The notes: generated by a model from the sequence alone, not told the origin. Shown: positions 1 to 9,961, counted from the first letter of the stretch. The stretch is DNA of 64,000 nucleotides from Chitinispirillaceae bacterium (GCA_016929595.1 JAFGIN010000156.1:1-64000), one strand, 5' to 3'. Program-made: numbers and translations.

Positions 1-1
1 T

Positions 2-25
2 CCTTCCCCCGTTAACGGGGGAAGG
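2..25. repeat. Perfect 24-bp palindrome at the left edge
   Basis: Bases 2-25 form a perfect palindrome: CCTTCCCCCGTT followed by its exact reverse complement. It is followed by GGTGCCGAAGGCGGATGGGG, a G-rich flank of the type that accompanies dispersed extragenic palindromes. It is cut off by the window edge, so the full element may be longer. It lies just past the 3' end of the leftward STAS gene and could fold in that transcript, but there is no T-run to call it a terminator. Confidence 0.6.
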
Positions 26-86
26 TGCCGAAGGCGGATGGGGGAAAATCAGATCTATTCGCGATATACTATGTCGCTATGTATAA

Positions 87-584
87 TCACTGCTTCGCCT
101 TGTCTTCATCATCGATATTTTTAACAATCTCATTAAAAAGTTCACGGTTCTTTTCGTCTATGGTAACTAAGGCAAGATGCGTTTTTTTGACCAGAACGCC
201 AATTTCTTTAGGGGTATAGACTTTACTTGAAGGAACTGCATTCCCGGAGAACGGATGTCCTTTTGTACCTCGCTCTATTTCAAAAATCCGGGTCAGGCCG
301 ACATCATGCAGGTTTTTCAGAATCTCATCTGTCGGGTTTAAAATGATAAAGGCAACAGTATACTGTGAACCCAGGCGCTTAAAATGAGCCAGGACACCAA
401 GACTTGTACTGTCCATATATGAGGTAGCGGAAAGATCGAAATATACTTTTTTCAGTACAACTTCGTTTAAAACACAAGCAAGAAATGTATCAAGGTCAGC
501 ACTCACCTCCCAGGTGATAGCCCCGATAAGTTTCAGGTAACATGAGTCCTCTGTCAGTGAAAATTCAAGCGATCCCTTCAGCAT
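87..584 (-). CDS. STAS-domain protein (anti-sigma-factor antagonist type)
   Basis: A 165-residue protein whose first ~105 residues read as a STAS domain: beta strands (SLEFSLTEDSCYLKLIGAI), then the loop DLSATSYMDSTSLGVL, where SpoIIAA-type proteins carry the phosphorylated serine (here DSTSLG near residue 58). STAS proteins of this kind act in cytoplasmic partner-switching with an anti-sigma factor or serine kinase; the partner is not visible here. The last ~55 residues are a charged helical extension (ends EIVKNIDDEDKAKQ) not part of the STAS fold. ATG at 584 follows an AAAAGG ribosome-binding site by 9 nt. It stands alone, leftward, downstream of the DUF502 gene; whether the two are cotranscribed across the 140-nt gap is unclear. 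Domain call is firm, biological role unknown. Confidence 0.85.
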   Translation of the reverse strand: MLKGSLEFSLTEDSCYLKLIGAITWEVSADLDTFLACVLNEVVLKKVYFDLSATSYMDSTSLGVLAHFKRLGSQYTVAFIILNPTDEILKNLHDVGLTRIFEIERGTKGHPFSGNAVPSSKVYTPKEIGVLVKKTHLALVTIDEKNRELFNEIVKNIDDEDKAKQ

Positions 585-634
585 TCCCTGATACCTTTTA
601 GAATTAAAGTTTTTCAGTACATCACAATATTGTA

Positions 635-650
635 TTTGCCACCAGGCAAA
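635..650. promoter_or_regulatory. Short inverted repeat upstream of the STAS gene
   Basis: TTTGCC ACCA GGCAAA: two perfect 6-nt arms around a 4-nt centre, about 50 bp upstream of the STAS start. It could be an operator or a weak transcript hairpin. There is no T-run and no recognised regulator motif, so function is a guess. Confidence 0.3.
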
Positions 651-724
651 ACCACACTATTACTCTTAATTCAGCAGCATTAGAAAAAAATCACCCTGAA
701 AAACTGGGGTAAAACTCAGACCTC

Positions 725-1414
725 TCAATCCCTTGGATCGATTGCTCCATTCTTCATTATTGATTTTGATAACTTCCATTTTTTCAGTACCTCCGCAAGG
801 TTAACATCAGAGCTGTCGAAATTATTATCTTTTCCACTTGAGACCATACCGGCAGACACAATCGATTTAACCGCCATCTCAGGACTGATATCGAGTGGAA
901 TCACCTTTGATTCCGATGTGTAAACAAGAAACCCTGATGTTGGGTTTGGTGTTGTCGGAACATAAACAGTGATAACATCAGTGCCAATAGCCTTTGAAAT
1001 ATGAGGCAAGTCCCGTGATGTAACAAACCCAAGACACCAGCTCTCCTCTTTGGGGAACTCTACCAGCACTACCTTTCCAAAAACGTTCTTTTTCTGATTA
1101 ACGAGTACATCCATGATCTGTTGGACAGTCAGGAAGACCTTATTCAAAACCGGTACACTCACAATGATTGAATTTCCAAGCTTGATAATTTTCTTTCCGA
1201 TATAATTTTTTGCAACCATCCCGGTAACCAAGGTAATTGTGATTGTACAAAAGAATCCAACACCAAATGGAAGATCTATGCCTGTCAGGCTCGGAAATAC
1301 ATTATCAATCCAGACAATGAAGTTGTATATCAGGAAAATGGAAAGAATCACCGGTATAAGAGCAAATGCTCCGGCAACAAAATAGGATCTGAAATTTTTC
1401 ATTAATTTTTGCAC
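725..1414 (-). CDS. DUF502 family membrane protein
   Basis: A 229-residue protein with two N-terminal membrane segments (about 10-32, FVAGAFALIPVILSIFLIYN; and about 50-70, VGFFCTITITLVTGMVA) followed by the characteristic DUF502 core (PVLNKVFLTVQQIMD, then the VPTTPNPTSGFLVY loop near residues 150-165). The PNPTSG motif is the hallmark of the family. No biochemical role is established for DUF502 proteins in bacteria. GTG at 1414 is preceded by TGAGG at 8-nt spacing; an in-frame ATG at 1402 is the alternative start. The C-terminal ~40 residues (after EMAVKSIVSAGM) are a polar tail. Upstream is a 585-bp gap before the divergent lepA. Confidence 0.9.
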   Translation of the reverse strand: MQKLMKNFRSYFVAGAFALIPVILSIFLIYNFIVWIDNVFPSLTGIDLPFGVGFFCTITITLVTGMVAKNYIGKKIIKLGNSIIVSVPVLNKVFLTVQQIMDVLVNQKKNVFGKVVLVEFPKEESWCLGFVTSRDLPHISKAIGTDVITVYVPTTPNPTSGFLVYTSESKVIPLDISPEMAVKSIVSAGMVSSGKDNNFDSSDVNLAEVLKKWKLSKSIMKNGAIDPRD

Positions 1415-1999
1415 GAAAAAACCTCACAAAAAGCATTTAAAAATTCTATCATACTTTTTTCATTCTAAAAAGGTAATTCAAACGATTTTCAGTTCAAAAA
1501 CCTCTCAAAGTACGATTTCACTCCGGATAATAATATCATTTTTTCAACTCGTCATAACGGCTGCGATCCAAATGTCAATACAGGCAACACTTCAACACTA
1601 AGAAAAAAGTACTGTTTTAATTATTCTTCCCTTAATCGGTACTATAGTGAGCACTACACATCTCTGATTACGTATATACTGAAAACTATTCACGTAAGTT
1701 TTGCAATGCAAAAATACATCAGTTTATAATTTTGTGTACTATAATATTTGACGTTTCTTAAAAGAATTCTGGTCACTTCCATGAGATTCATTTTCTGCAT
1801 TATTGATTACGATTGCAATGGTTAATCCGTAGTATGAGAATGTATTCTATTCTAATTTCATACCAGTATAAACATGAAATTCTCAAAGCTCTATATCTAT
1901 TCAATGAACACTCACTCTGAGCATGAAGTATATTCTACGGCTATATTTTTTTAACCACTCGGCTGATTTGATCAACTTTTTAGTAATTCAGGAACACAA
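1415..1999. other. Divergent intergenic region, DUF502 / lepA
   Basis: 585 bp of AT-rich sequence between divergent genes. All frames are broken by frequent stops. I see no RNA gene, strong hairpin or sigma-54 site. It must carry promoters for both directions, but no -35/-10 pair stands out enough to mark. Confidence 0.4.
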
Positions 2000-3796
2000 G
2001 TGACAACAGAACTTATCCGAAATTTTTGCATAATCGCACACATCGACCATGGCAAATCAACTCTGGCTGATCGGTTTCTTGAGCTGACCAGTACCGTTTC
2101 CAGAGAAAAAATGCAGGCCCAGGTACTGGATGACATGGATCTTGAACGCGAACGTGGTATCACAATCAAATCACATCCTATCCGAATGATGTACAAGGCG
2201 GAAGATGGAAAACAGTATCAGTTCAATCTTATCGATACACCGGGACATGTGGACTTTTCCTATGAAGTATCACGCTCACTCGCAGCATGTGAAGGGGCGA
2301 TACTGGTAGTTGATGCATCACAGGGCATTGAAGCACAAACACTTACCAATATTTACCTTGCACTGGAAAACGATCTTGCGATTATTCCGGTAATTAATAA
2401 GATTGACCTCCCGTCAGCACGTCCCGATGAGATCAGAAAACAGGTTGCAGATCTTCTTGGAATCGATAACGAGACAATTCTGGCATGCAGTGCAAAAACC
2501 GGACTTGGTATCGCCCCTATTCTTGAACGGGTAATCGAGGAAATTCCTCCACCCTCCAGCAAGGCTGATGAACCACTCAAAGCACTGGTATTCGATTCCA
2601 AATTTGATGCATTCAGAGGTGCCGTAGCATATATTCGGGTTTTCGGAGGCACATTCAAACGAGGGGATTCTATACGATTCCTGTCAACCGGAAGAGAATA
2701 TGAAGCCGACGAGATCGGATTTTTCAGAATGGGACGGGTGCCAGTAGAAACTCTTAATTCTGGAGAGGTCGGATATGTTATCGCCAACATCAGGACTGTT
2801 TCAGACATCAAAACTGGTGACACAATAACTACGCGGCTCAAAGGTACCAATGAAGCCGTTGAAGGATACCGGGAGATTAAACCTATGGTATTCAGCGGAA
2901 TTTATCCTGTCGATAAAGTTGACTACGAAGATCTACGCTCATCACTTGAAAAATTAAAGCTCAATGATTCTTCGATCAGTTATGAACCCGAAACATCAGC
3001 AGCGCTCGGGTTTGGATTCAGAGCCGGCTTCCTTGGACTGTTGCACATGGAAATTGTACAGGAGCGCCTCTTCAGAGAATTTAATGTAAATATCATTACA
3101 ACTGTACCCAACGTCAAATATAGAGCTCTTTTGAAATCGGGAGAAGAGGTATACATCGAAAGTCCCGCTAAAATGCCATCGCCTCAGGAATGTGATGCCA
3201 TTTATGAGCCTATCGCAAAACTTCAGATAATCACGCCAACAGAATATGTCGGCTCTCTCATGAAGCTCTGTGATGAAAAGCGGGGTAAGATGGGGACTAT
3301 GGAGTACCTTGACACCACACGTGTGTGCCTCCATTACAGAATCCCGATGTCCGAAATGATCATCGATTTCTTTGATAAAATGAAAAGCCTTTCCAAAGGC
3401 TATGCATCAATGGATTATGACTTTGACGGATACGAAAGCGACACACTGATTAAACTCGATATTTTAATAAACGGCTCACCAGTAGATGCTTTTTCATCAA
3501 TAGTTCACAAGGATAACGCCTTTTACTATGGTCAGTCGATTACATCAAAACTCAAAGAACTAATTCCCCGTCAGCAATTTGAAGTAGCTATACAGGCTGC
3601 CATTGGAAATAAAGTTATTGCACGTACAACCGTTAAACCTTACCGTAAAGATGTTACCTCCAAGTGCTACGGCGGAGATATCTCTCGTAAACGAAAACTG
3701 CTCGAAAAACAGAAAGAGGGTAAAAAGCGGATGAAACAGGTGGGAAATGTGGAGATCCCGCAGGAAGCGTTTCTTGCGGTCTTGAACAGGGAGTAG
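2000..3796 (+). CDS. lepA: Elongation factor 4 (LepA) GTPase
   Basis: A 598-residue translational GTPase matching LepA/EF4 in length and order. The G1 motif [13 protein letters not shown] lies at ~14-26, the switch-I region [15 protein letters not shown] at ~47-60, G3 DTPGHVDF at ~80, and G4 NKIDLP at ~134. Domains II and III follow, then the EF-G domain V-like segment ([20 protein letters not shown]). The LepA-specific C-terminal domain ends with the basic stretch [19 protein letters not shown]. LepA acts on the ribosome, aiding 30S assembly and elongation under stress. GTG at 2000 has AGGAA six bases upstream. The gene heads an apparent operon with the signal-peptidase-like gene two bases after its stop; a lepA-lepB neighbourhood is classical in many bacteria. 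Confidence 0.97.
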   Translation: MTTELIRNFCIIAHIDHGKSTLADRFLELTSTVSREKMQAQVLDDMDLERERGITIKSHPIRMMYKAEDGKQYQFNLIDTPGHVDFSYEVSRSLAACEGAILVVDASQGIEAQTLTNIYLALENDLAIIPVINKIDLPSARPDEIRKQVADLLGIDNETILACSAKTGLGIAPILERVIEEIPPPSSKADEPLKALVFDSKFDAFRGAVAYIRVFGGTFKRGDSIRFLSTGREYEADEIGFFRMGRVPVETLNSGEVGYVIANIRTVSDIKTGDTITTRLKGTNEAVEGYREIKPMVFSGIYPVDKVDYEDLRSSLEKLKLNDSSISYEPETSAALGFGFRAGFLGLLHMEIVQERLFREFNVNIITTVPNVKYRALLKSGEEVYIESPAKMPSPQECDAIYEPIAKLQIITPTEYVGSLMKLCDEKRGKMGTMEYLDTTRVCLHYRIPMSEMIIDFFDKMKSLSKGYASMDYDFDGYESDTLIKLDILINGSPVDAFSSIVHKDNAFYYGQSITSKLKELIPRQQFEVAIQAAIGNKVIARTTVKPYRKDVTSKCYGGDISRKRKLLEKQKEGKKRMKQVGNVEIPQEAFLAVLNRE

Positions 3797-3798
3797 TA

Positions 3799-4740
3799 AT
3801 GGTGTCAAATGCTCATTTAAACAGTGCTATTGACATAAAAACTCTTTTTGTCAGGTTAATCATCAGGATAGTCATAATTGCCGGGATCGCCTTACTTGTC
3901 AAATATTGTTTTATTGATTCAACAGTCATCCAAAGTGACCAGATGGTTCCATCGATCTATTCCGGCGACCGTACCCTTGTTTTTAAAACATTTTCACTAC
4001 CGCTGTTCAGATCAATTTTCCACCCCGGGTTGCATCAGCCGGTGCTTTTCAAACAGCCCATAAATCCAGGGCTGCGTAACTGTCTTCGAATCGCAGGTAT
4101 TGCGGGAGACACAATTTCAATAGACAGCGCTTTATTCAGAAACAAAAATTCCGGATACAAAACAGACCAGACACAAGTCACTTTTGATCTTATTCCCGGA
4201 GAGTTTTCACCCAGAGATTTTTTGGAAGAGTATTCAATTCCTTCAATTGGCGATACCCTGGTATTGGACAGCCTTAAAATCCGGGATTACTTTTTTGCAT
4301 TTTCGCTGATCAGGCAGGAAACAGGAAAAGAACCGATTCAATTTTCGGCAAATGTGATGATAGACGATTCTACTTGCAACGATTATATTATAAAAGGGTT
4401 TTCTCTTTATTCGGGAGCTTTGGGAGAATTACCCGATAATCTTCGAAACTACTGGTTTTTCTGGATTCAGCTTGAGAATTATCTCAAAAACACTCGTCCT
4501 GATAACCACATTTCGATAAAGTTCACCACAATAAAAAAGGGTACTGTATTACACAGATATATCGTTAAAGAACGTCATTATTTCCTTCTCGCTGATAACT
4601 GGCTCTCAGGATACGATTCCAGGTATTTCGGACTTGTGAATGAGAAACATATTATTGGCAGACCTTTTATGATCTGGTGGTCAACGGCAAAAGCGAAGGG
4701 AATCAAATCAATTTCGAGAATTGGCAGAATGGTTTTATGA
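3799..4740 (+). CDS. Signal peptidase I homologue lacking the catalytic Ser and Lys
   Basis: A 313-residue S26-type protein with one N-terminal membrane anchor (~20-40, [17 protein letters not shown]). The family boxes can be aligned. Box B, normally PSxSMxPT, reads [13 protein letters not shown], so the nucleophilic Ser before Met is Gln. Box D, normally KRVxGxPGD, reads LRIAGIAGD, so the general-base Lys is Leu. Box E is well kept: [14 protein letters not shown]. About 150 residues are inserted between boxes D and E, as in many Bacteroidetes-like LepB proteins. By these residues it should not cleave signal peptides. The ORF is intact, has AGGGAG 5 nt before ATG 3799, follows lepA by 2 nt and overlaps trpB by 4 nt (ATGA), so it looks maintained. 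It is perhaps a periplasmic-face binding or regulatory protein. Family call firm; inactivity inferred. Confidence 0.85.
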   Translation: MVSNAHLNSAIDIKTLFVRLIIRIVIIAGIALLVKYCFIDSTVIQSDQMVPSIYSGDRTLVFKTFSLPLFRSIFHPGLHQPVLFKQPINPGLRNCLRIAGIAGDTISIDSALFRNKNSGYKTDQTQVTFDLIPGEFSPRDFLEEYSIPSIGDTLVLDSLKIRDYFFAFSLIRQETGKEPIQFSANVMIDDSTCNDYIIKGFSLYSGALGELPDNLRNYWFFWIQLENYLKNTRPDNHISIKFTTIKKGTVLHRYIVKERHYFLLADNWLSGYDSRYFGLVNEKHIIGRPFMIWWSTAKAKGIKSISRIGRMVL

Positions 4741-5939
4741 ATGAGAGCAAAATGAAAAAAGGATATTTCGGCAAATTTGGTGGCATGTTTGCACCAGAGA
4801 CATTGATGCCAGCCCTTGAGGAAGTGGAACGCGCTTTTAAGGCATTTACAAATGACACTTCATGCATGCAGCACTACGCATCACTTTTGAAAGAGTACAA
4901 TGGTCGTCCAACACCACTGTATTTTGCTTCCCGACTGACAGAGTCACTTGGTGGAGCAAAAATTTATCTCAAAAGAGAAGATCTTAACCACACCGGTGCC
5001 CACAAAATTACCAATGCACTCGGGCAGGCTCTTCTGGCCAGATACATGGGAAAAACACGGCTCATTGCAGAAACCGGTGCAGGACAGCATGGAGTTGCAA
5101 CTGCGACCGCAGCAGCATTACTGGGAATGGAATGCAAAATTTATATGGGAACCGTTGATATTGCCAGACAACGTTCCAATGTTTTCCGGATGAACCTTCT
5201 TGGCGCAAAAGTTGTCCCTGTTGACAGTGGAGGCAAAACACTTAAGGATGCTGTCAATGAAGCAATGAGAGACTGGACAAAAACAGTCAGAAACACTCAT
5301 TACGTTTTTGGTTCTGCGCTTGGCCCCTACCCTTTCCCGACCATGGTTCGGACATTCCAGTCGATCATTGGAAAAGAAACCCGACAGCAGATTCTTGAAA
5401 AGACAGGGTCACTCCCGCATGAAGTTATTGCATGTGTCGGAGGAGGATCTAACGCTATCGGTATTTTCAGTGCATTTATTGAAGATAAAGATGTAATACT
5501 CACCGGGGTAGAAGCTGGTGGTCACGGGATTGATGGAAAAAAGCATGCGGCACGTTTGTGCAAATCGAAACATTCTCGTCCAGGAATTCTCCATGGTTCC
5601 TATTCGTATGTTCTTCAGGACGAAAACGGTCAGATCGCCGACACTCACTCGATCTCTGCAGGTCTTGATTATAGTGGAATCGGCCCTGAACACTCCTACC
5701 TCAGTGGCATAAAGCGGGTAAACTATACTTACGCAACTGATGAAGAAGCGATCAGGGGATTTACAGCGTTATGTGAACTCGAGGGAATAATCCCGGCGCT
5801 GGAGTCTTCACACGCTGTTGCTTATACACTCAAACGTTCACCACAACTTGCAAAAAACCAGACTATCATTATAAATCTCAGCGGTCGTGGAGACAAGGAT
5901 ATTTTCTCTGTCGCTGATTACCTTGGAAAATCAATATGA
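4737..5939 (+). CDS. trpB: Tryptophan synthase beta chain
   Basis: A ~400-residue PLP enzyme that condenses indole with L-serine to tryptophan. All landmarks are visible: N-terminal [18 protein letters not shown] lysine in [28 protein letters not shown], phosphate-binding GGGSNAIG, and the TrpB1-type [14 protein letters not shown] stretch. I place the start at ATG 4737, which overlaps the upstream stop as ATGA; ATG 4752 is the alternative and gives the usual N-terminus. A far-upstream in-frame start at 4677 would overlap the previous gene by 64 nt and is unlikely. It is coupled to trpA by another ATGA overlap. No other trp genes are in the window, so the pathway is split over the genome. Confidence 0.97.
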   Translation: MNESKMKKGYFGKFGGMFAPETLMPALEEVERAFKAFTNDTSCMQHYASLLKEYNGRPTPLYFASRLTESLGGAKIYLKREDLNHTGAHKITNALGQALLARYMGKTRLIAETGAGQHGVATATAAALLGMECKIYMGTVDIARQRSNVFRMNLLGAKVVPVDSGGKTLKDAVNEAMRDWTKTVRNTHYVFGSALGPYPFPTMVRTFQSIIGKETRQQILEKTGSLPHEVIACVGGGSNAIGIFSAFIEDKDVILTGVEAGGHGIDGKKHAARLCKSKHSRPGILHGSYSYVLQDENGQIADTHSISAGLDYSGIGPEHSYLSGIKRVNYTYATDEEAIRGFTALCELEGIIPALESSHAVAYTLKRSPQLAKNQTIIINLSGRGDKDIFSVADYLGKSI

Positions 5940-6742
5940 ACAGATATCAAAAAACGTTTCAACTACTCAAAGAAAGAAATGAAGCTGCGTTTATTCCATT
6001 CACGGTGGCAGGAGATCCTGATTTAGACAGAAGTGAAGCAATCCTGAAGGCCTACATCGATGGTGGAGCCGACATTCTTGAAATAGGGTATCCGTTTTCA
6101 GATCCGGTTGCCGATGGTCCGGTAAATCAGCGAGCCGCAATCCGGGCAATTAATGCAGGCCTCAAACCAGATACATTCTTTTCCCTGATATCAAAGGTCC
6201 GTAATTATTCAGAAATACCATTTGGTTTACTTCTTTACGCAAACATAATAGAACATGTTGGAGTCGAAATATTCTGCCGTAAAGCCGCAGATGCAGGAAT
6301 TGACAGCCTCTTAGTTGCGGATCTTCCGCCAGAAGAATCGGACACACTTGCAAAAGCTATGAAAGACACAGGCCTTGGAAGAGTGTTTATCATCTCAGAA
6401 TTGACTCCACCAGAAAGAACATCAATAATATGTAAACACGTTGATTCGTTTATCTATGTCGTTAGCAGACTGGGAGCGACGGGAACTAATAGCGCACCGA
6501 GCGATTCTATCAAAGAAACCATAACGAAAATAAAATCGGTTTCAAACAAACCTTGTGCAGTGGGATTTGGAATATCTACGCCGGAGCATGTACGGCAAAT
6601 CACAGCGACCGGCGCAGAAGGTGTTATTGTAGGCAGTGCACTTGTTTCTCTAATCGAACAGAGTAAAGATAACACCGATCTTATCAATAAAATGAAACAG
6701 ACGGTCAAAGCTTATAAGGACGGTACCAGAAAAACGCAGTAA
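5936..6742 (+). CDS. trpA: Tryptophan synthase alpha chain
   Basis: A 268-residue TIM-barrel subunit that releases indole from indole-3-glycerol phosphate and channels it to TrpB. The catalytic pair is present: Glu in [15 protein letters not shown] and Asp in the ADGP end of the same motif (~residues 48-62). The phosphate-binding ends VGFGIST and [12 protein letters not shown] are also intact. Length is standard. ATG 5936 overlaps the trpB stop (ATGA). The 77-nt gap after it holds only a weak imperfect hairpin (CTACCCAC/GTGAGTAG) without a T-run, so readthrough into tyrA is possible. Confidence 0.97.
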   Translation: MNRYQKTFQLLKERNEAAFIPFTVAGDPDLDRSEAILKAYIDGGADILEIGYPFSDPVADGPVNQRAAIRAINAGLKPDTFFSLISKVRNYSEIPFGLLLYANIIEHVGVEIFCRKAADAGIDSLLVADLPPEESDTLAKAMKDTGLGRVFIISELTPPERTSIICKHVDSFIYVVSRLGATGTNSAPSDSIKETITKIKSVSNKPCAVGFGISTPEHVRQITATGAEGVIVGSALVSLIEQSKDNTDLINKMKQTVKAYKDGTRKTQ

Positions 6743-6819
6743 ATCTCTTTTCAATGTAATTAAAAATGAACTACCCACACCGTGAGTAGTACTCTACCTG
6801 ATAACGGCAGCATTAACGA

Positions 6820-7728
6820 ATGATCAATAACCCCTCATGTATCGGCATCTTTAGCACAGGCCTACTTGGAGCGTCAATTGGCCTTTCTCTTAAAGCATCT
6901 GAATTTCCGGGCACAATTGTCGGTTTCTCCTCGGCTGAAGGTATTTCAGTTGCTCTCAATTCAGGGGCTATTGACATCGGATTCCGTTATGAGCAACTGG
7001 AAGAGCAAATTGATAAAATAGACATTCTGTTTCTTTGTTCACCAATTAAGACAATCATCAATGCAATCATCAGGCTTTCTGATTGCAAACTCAAAGATGG
7101 GTGTATCATCACTGATGTCGGCAGTACAAAAAGAGAGATTCTCTCGGCATCTCTGGAATTACCCCCACATGTCCGTTTTATTGGCGCCCATCCAATGGCC
7201 GGATCAGAAAAAAGCGGCCCATCAGCAGCCACCTCTGATCTCTTTCAAAATGCACTTTACGCTCTTACACCCCGCAATAATGTCTCAGAACAAGAGATTA
7301 ATAAATTTGCAGAATTTCTTCGGAACAACCTGGGGTGCCGTACGCTTATCATAGATGCACAGAGCCATGATTTTATTGTAGCAGCAACCAGTCACATTCC
7401 ACACCTTCTTTCTGTGATGTTAGTTAATCATGTCAAATCAGTAGAAAACCGTTTTCCCGAAACACTCAGTTTAACTGCCGGTGGTTTCAGAGATATGACC
7501 AGAATCGCAACTTCACCATATACAATGTGGAAAGATATTTTCGAAACCAATCATGACAATATCGAATCTCAGATTGATGACTGCATTAACATACTCAAAG
7601 AAATCAAGCTGCGGCTCAACAACAATACCATTGGAGATCTTTTTGAAACAGCAAGAGATACAAAATCAAGGATAGCTGCAGATAATGGTGGATTTCCATC
7701 GAATGAAAGGAACCGATTCAATTGCTAA
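6820..7728 (+). CDS. tyrA: Prephenate dehydrogenase
   Basis: A 302-residue NAD(P)-dependent dehydrogenase making 4-hydroxyphenylpyruvate from prephenate for tyrosine synthesis. The N-terminal nucleotide motif reads GIFSTGLLGASIGLSLK (first Gly of GxGxxG replaced by Ser-Thr, then LLGxSIG as in TyrA). The catalytic His region FIGAHPMAGSEKSGP is at ~120-135, and the helical dimerisation domain with HIPHLLSVMLVNH follows. There is no fused chorismate mutase or ACT domain. No clear Shine-Dalgarno precedes ATG 6820. Its 3' end overlaps the next gene, the EPSP-synthase-like gene, an arrangement (tyrA-aroA) common in aromatic amino-acid operons. Confidence 0.93.
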   Translation: MINNPSCIGIFSTGLLGASIGLSLKASEFPGTIVGFSSAEGISVALNSGAIDIGFRYEQLEEQIDKIDILFLCSPIKTIINAIIRLSDCKLKDGCIITDVGSTKREILSASLELPPHVRFIGAHPMAGSEKSGPSAATSDLFQNALYALTPRNNVSEQEINKFAEFLRNNLGCRTLIIDAQSHDFIVAATSHIPHLLSVMLVNHVKSVENRFPETLSLTAGGFRDMTRIATSPYTMWKDIFETNHDNIESQIDDCINILKEIKLRLNNNTIGDLFETARDTKSRIAADNGGFPSNERNRFNC

Positions 7729-9068
7729 CTGTAAAACCGGCCAAATCAATGAAAGGTACCTGTCAGCTCCCACCAAGCCCGGATCTCTTTGTTCTTGCAG
7801 TGATTGCATCTCTTCTGTCGCGCAGACCGATCACACTCTCTCCTTTTACAGATACACCACTTGTACATTTCTGGATTGATACCTTCAAGGGCTGTGCACA
7901 GTTTGAGCAGTCTGAAAATTGCTGGAGTGTTACCCCATTGCTGCAGGATCCGGTACAATTTATCAATATCACCACACCGTCAATTCCCTATCGGGAACTT
8001 GTTGTGTTCTCTCTGCTTGGCATGGGCAAAACAATCGCATTTTCTTCAATAGCAAATAAACGACTTCAATCCTGGAAAACCAGGGCCAGGCGCTACGGCA
8101 TCGAGATCAGCATTGATGATTACAGCGGCAGCACCGGTATCTCGATTGTCGACCCGCCTGGACTTTTCGCTATCAATAAGCTGCATGATGAAAATGATAT
8201 CACAATGCTTCTGGGCCTGGCATCGGGCTTACATGGAACACTCTCGTTTTTGATAAATACTCCATTCTCAAGTCCATTTCGAACAATCGCATCGCTTTTT
8301 GGATTTGACATATCAGTAAAAAGTACCGTTGAAAAGGAAACTGATCCTCTTGCACGACGGATAAAAATGCTTCAGAAAAAACCTGCGACATCTTCGGGTA
8401 TGCAGTACTCTTTTACCGCAGATTTTGCACAAAAAGAACATGATGGATCAGTCATTCCCGTAACATTACCGGGAGACGAGGTGCTCGGTGCAATTTTGTT
8501 AACGGCCCGGTGCCTCATCCAGAAAGGATCATTTGTACTTGGTAATTTACCGCTGGAAACATGGAGTGCACCGGTTCTCAATTTTATTCGTAAAATGGGT
8601 ACAAAAATTACAGCTCAGGAGACCGGAAGGACATCATTCGGGTCAACCGGCCTTCTGACTATGCAGAAAATCGAACTTATGGGCAGAAAACTTGAATGTA
8701 AACCATTAATCACTTTTAAACCTTATTTGCCATCCCTAACGATTCTTGCAGCATCCGCAAAGGGGCAGTCTGTTTTCAGAGGCCTTGAAGACCTTCGAAA
8801 TGATGAACCTGACGGGATAGATCTCATCGAAAGTTGTATCCGTCGTTTAGGTGCCCGCCATGGAGAGATGCCTGATGGGATTGTGATGGAGGGTGGTAAG
8901 GATTTCGATGGGTTTGATTTTGAATACGCATATCATGCTGAATTGGCTGCCGCATTTGCCATCGCAGGACTTCACTGTATCGGAACCACGACAATCAACG
9001 ACGAGTTTATCTTGCACCGCTGGCCCGATTTTGAAACCATTCTCTCAACATTATTTGAACTCAGGTGA
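7722..9068 (+). CDS. EPSP synthase (AroA) fold protein with eroded active site
   Basis: A 448-residue protein alignable along its whole length with 3-phosphoshikimate 1-carboxyvinyltransferase, but nearly every substrate-binding motif has changed. The P-G-S-K-S-x-x-x-R segment reads LPPSPDLFVLAV (Lys and Arg gone). GNSGTxxR reads DENDITMLLG. The GDxSLxxRPM loop reads INTPFSSPFR. The LRxKESDR motif reads LRNDEPDGI (only Glu and Asp remain). DHR near the end reads YHA, and the K-S-x-P motif reads HRWPDF. Structural signatures such as LPGDEVLGAILL and LPSLTILAASAKG remain. It is therefore probably not an EPSP synthase; a retained non-catalytic or repurposed role is possible. TTG 7722 has AAAGG upstream and overlaps tyrA by 7 nt; ATG 7749 is an alternative. 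nadK follows directly. Confidence 0.8.
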   Translation: MLTVKPAKSMKGTCQLPPSPDLFVLAVIASLLSRRPITLSPFTDTPLVHFWIDTFKGCAQFEQSENCWSVTPLLQDPVQFINITTPSIPYRELVVFSLLGMGKTIAFSSIANKRLQSWKTRARRYGIEISIDDYSGSTGISIVDPPGLFAINKLHDENDITMLLGLASGLHGTLSFLINTPFSSPFRTIASLFGFDISVKSTVEKETDPLARRIKMLQKKPATSSGMQYSFTADFAQKEHDGSVIPVTLPGDEVLGAILLTARCLIQKGSFVLGNLPLETWSAPVLNFIRKMGTKITAQETGRTSFGSTGLLTMQKIELMGRKLECKPLITFKPYLPSLTILAASAKGQSVFRGLEDLRNDEPDGIDLIESCIRRLGARHGEMPDGIVMEGGKDFDGFDFEYAYHAELAAAFAIAGLHCIGTTTINDEFILHRWPDFETILSTLFELR

Positions 9069-9070
9069 TT

Positions 9071-9961
9071 ATGAACCCTGTTACGTCATTCGGTATTGTC
9101 GCTTATAAAGAAACCCCGGAGATTAAAAATGTCCTTGAAAGGATACATGCCTGGTCTTTAGAAACAAGTGCTAAAGTACACTTTCATCCTTTTACAACAT
9201 CACAACTCCCGCCACGTGTCGCTCCGTGTAAATCAGAATGTGATTTTCTTGAATTATCAGAAGCGCTTGTTTCAATTGGCGGTGATGGCACATTTTTATC
9301 TGTTGCACACATGTGCCGTTTTGTTCAGAAACCTGTTGTTGGTATCAATCTTGGTGGATTAGGGTATCTTACCGACATTGGTCCAGAGGACATCGAAATA
9401 AGCCTGACGCAAATTAGTAAAGGTAATTACCGCACAATCAGCAGAATGGTGCTTGAGGCGTCAATTTACAGAGAGGGTAATAAAATCGCTTCATACCAGG
9501 CACTCAATGATATATTTATCAACAGAATTAACACAACCAGAATGACGGCAATCTCAGCCTGGTATGGTAAGGACTTTATAACCGATTTTTTTGCAGATGG
9601 TATAATAGTGGCAACACCAAACGGTTCAACGGCATACTCTCTGGCCGCAGGCGGTCCTATTGTTGAACCTAATGTCAAAGCACTTCTACTTACTCCCATC
9701 TGCCCGCATTCTCTCACTGAACGCCCGATAATTTTACCAGCTGATAATTTTGTTAAACTTGTCGTAAGTGAAACAAACTCTGAGTGTCTCTTGAGCGCAG
9801 ATGGTCTGGAATCCATTCAACTCCAATACAATGATGAGGTTATTGTCAGTTATGGTGGTGCTCAAACCAACCTTATCCAACTGGCTGAACGGTCATATTT
9901 TGCTCTCCTGAGAAAAAAACTTGACTGGGGAAAAGCATATAAAAAGCGATTGTCACGATGA
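9071..9961 (+). CDS. nadK: NAD kinase
   Basis: A ~296-residue ATP-NAD kinase that makes NADP. Diagnostic motifs are SIGGDGTFLSVAH (catalytic GGDGT, ~residue 70), the NE/D-like region LNDIFINR, and the glycine-rich DGIIVATPNGSTAYSLAAGGPIV loop (~175-195), written here in two overlapping halves: DGIIVATPNGSTAYS and SLAAGGPIV. The C-terminus keeps LSADGLESI. ATG 9071 has CAGG five bases upstream; an in-frame GTG at 9065 overlaps the previous stop (GTGA) and is the alternative start. The 3' end overlaps recN as ATGA. The nadK-recN pairing is widely conserved. Confidence 0.96.
   Translation: MNPVTSFGIVAYKETPEIKNVLERIHAWSLETSAKVHFHPFTTSQLPPRVAPCKSECDFLELSEALVSIGGDGTFLSVAHMCRFVQKPVVGINLGGLGYLTDIGPEDIEISLTQISKGNYRTISRMVLEASIYREGNKIASYQALNDIFINRINTTRMTAISAWYGKDFITDFFADGIIVATPNGSTAYSLAAGGPIVEPNVKALLLTPICPHSLTERPIILPADNFVKLVVSETNSECLLSADGLESIQLQYNDEVIVSYGGAQTNLIQLAERSYFALLRKKLDWGKAYKKRLSR

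Noticed and set aside
2353-2850. 165-codon minus-strand ORF inside lepA
   Set aside because: Antisense shadow of a strongly conserved gene; no domain in its translation.
4677-4736. Longer TrpB N-terminus from ATG 4677
   Set aside because: It would overlap the signal-peptidase-like gene by 64 nt and add residues absent from TrpB; the ATGA-coupled start at 4737 is better.
6775-6795. Terminator after trpA
   Set aside because: The CTACCCAC/GTGAGTAG stem has a mismatch and no T-run follows.
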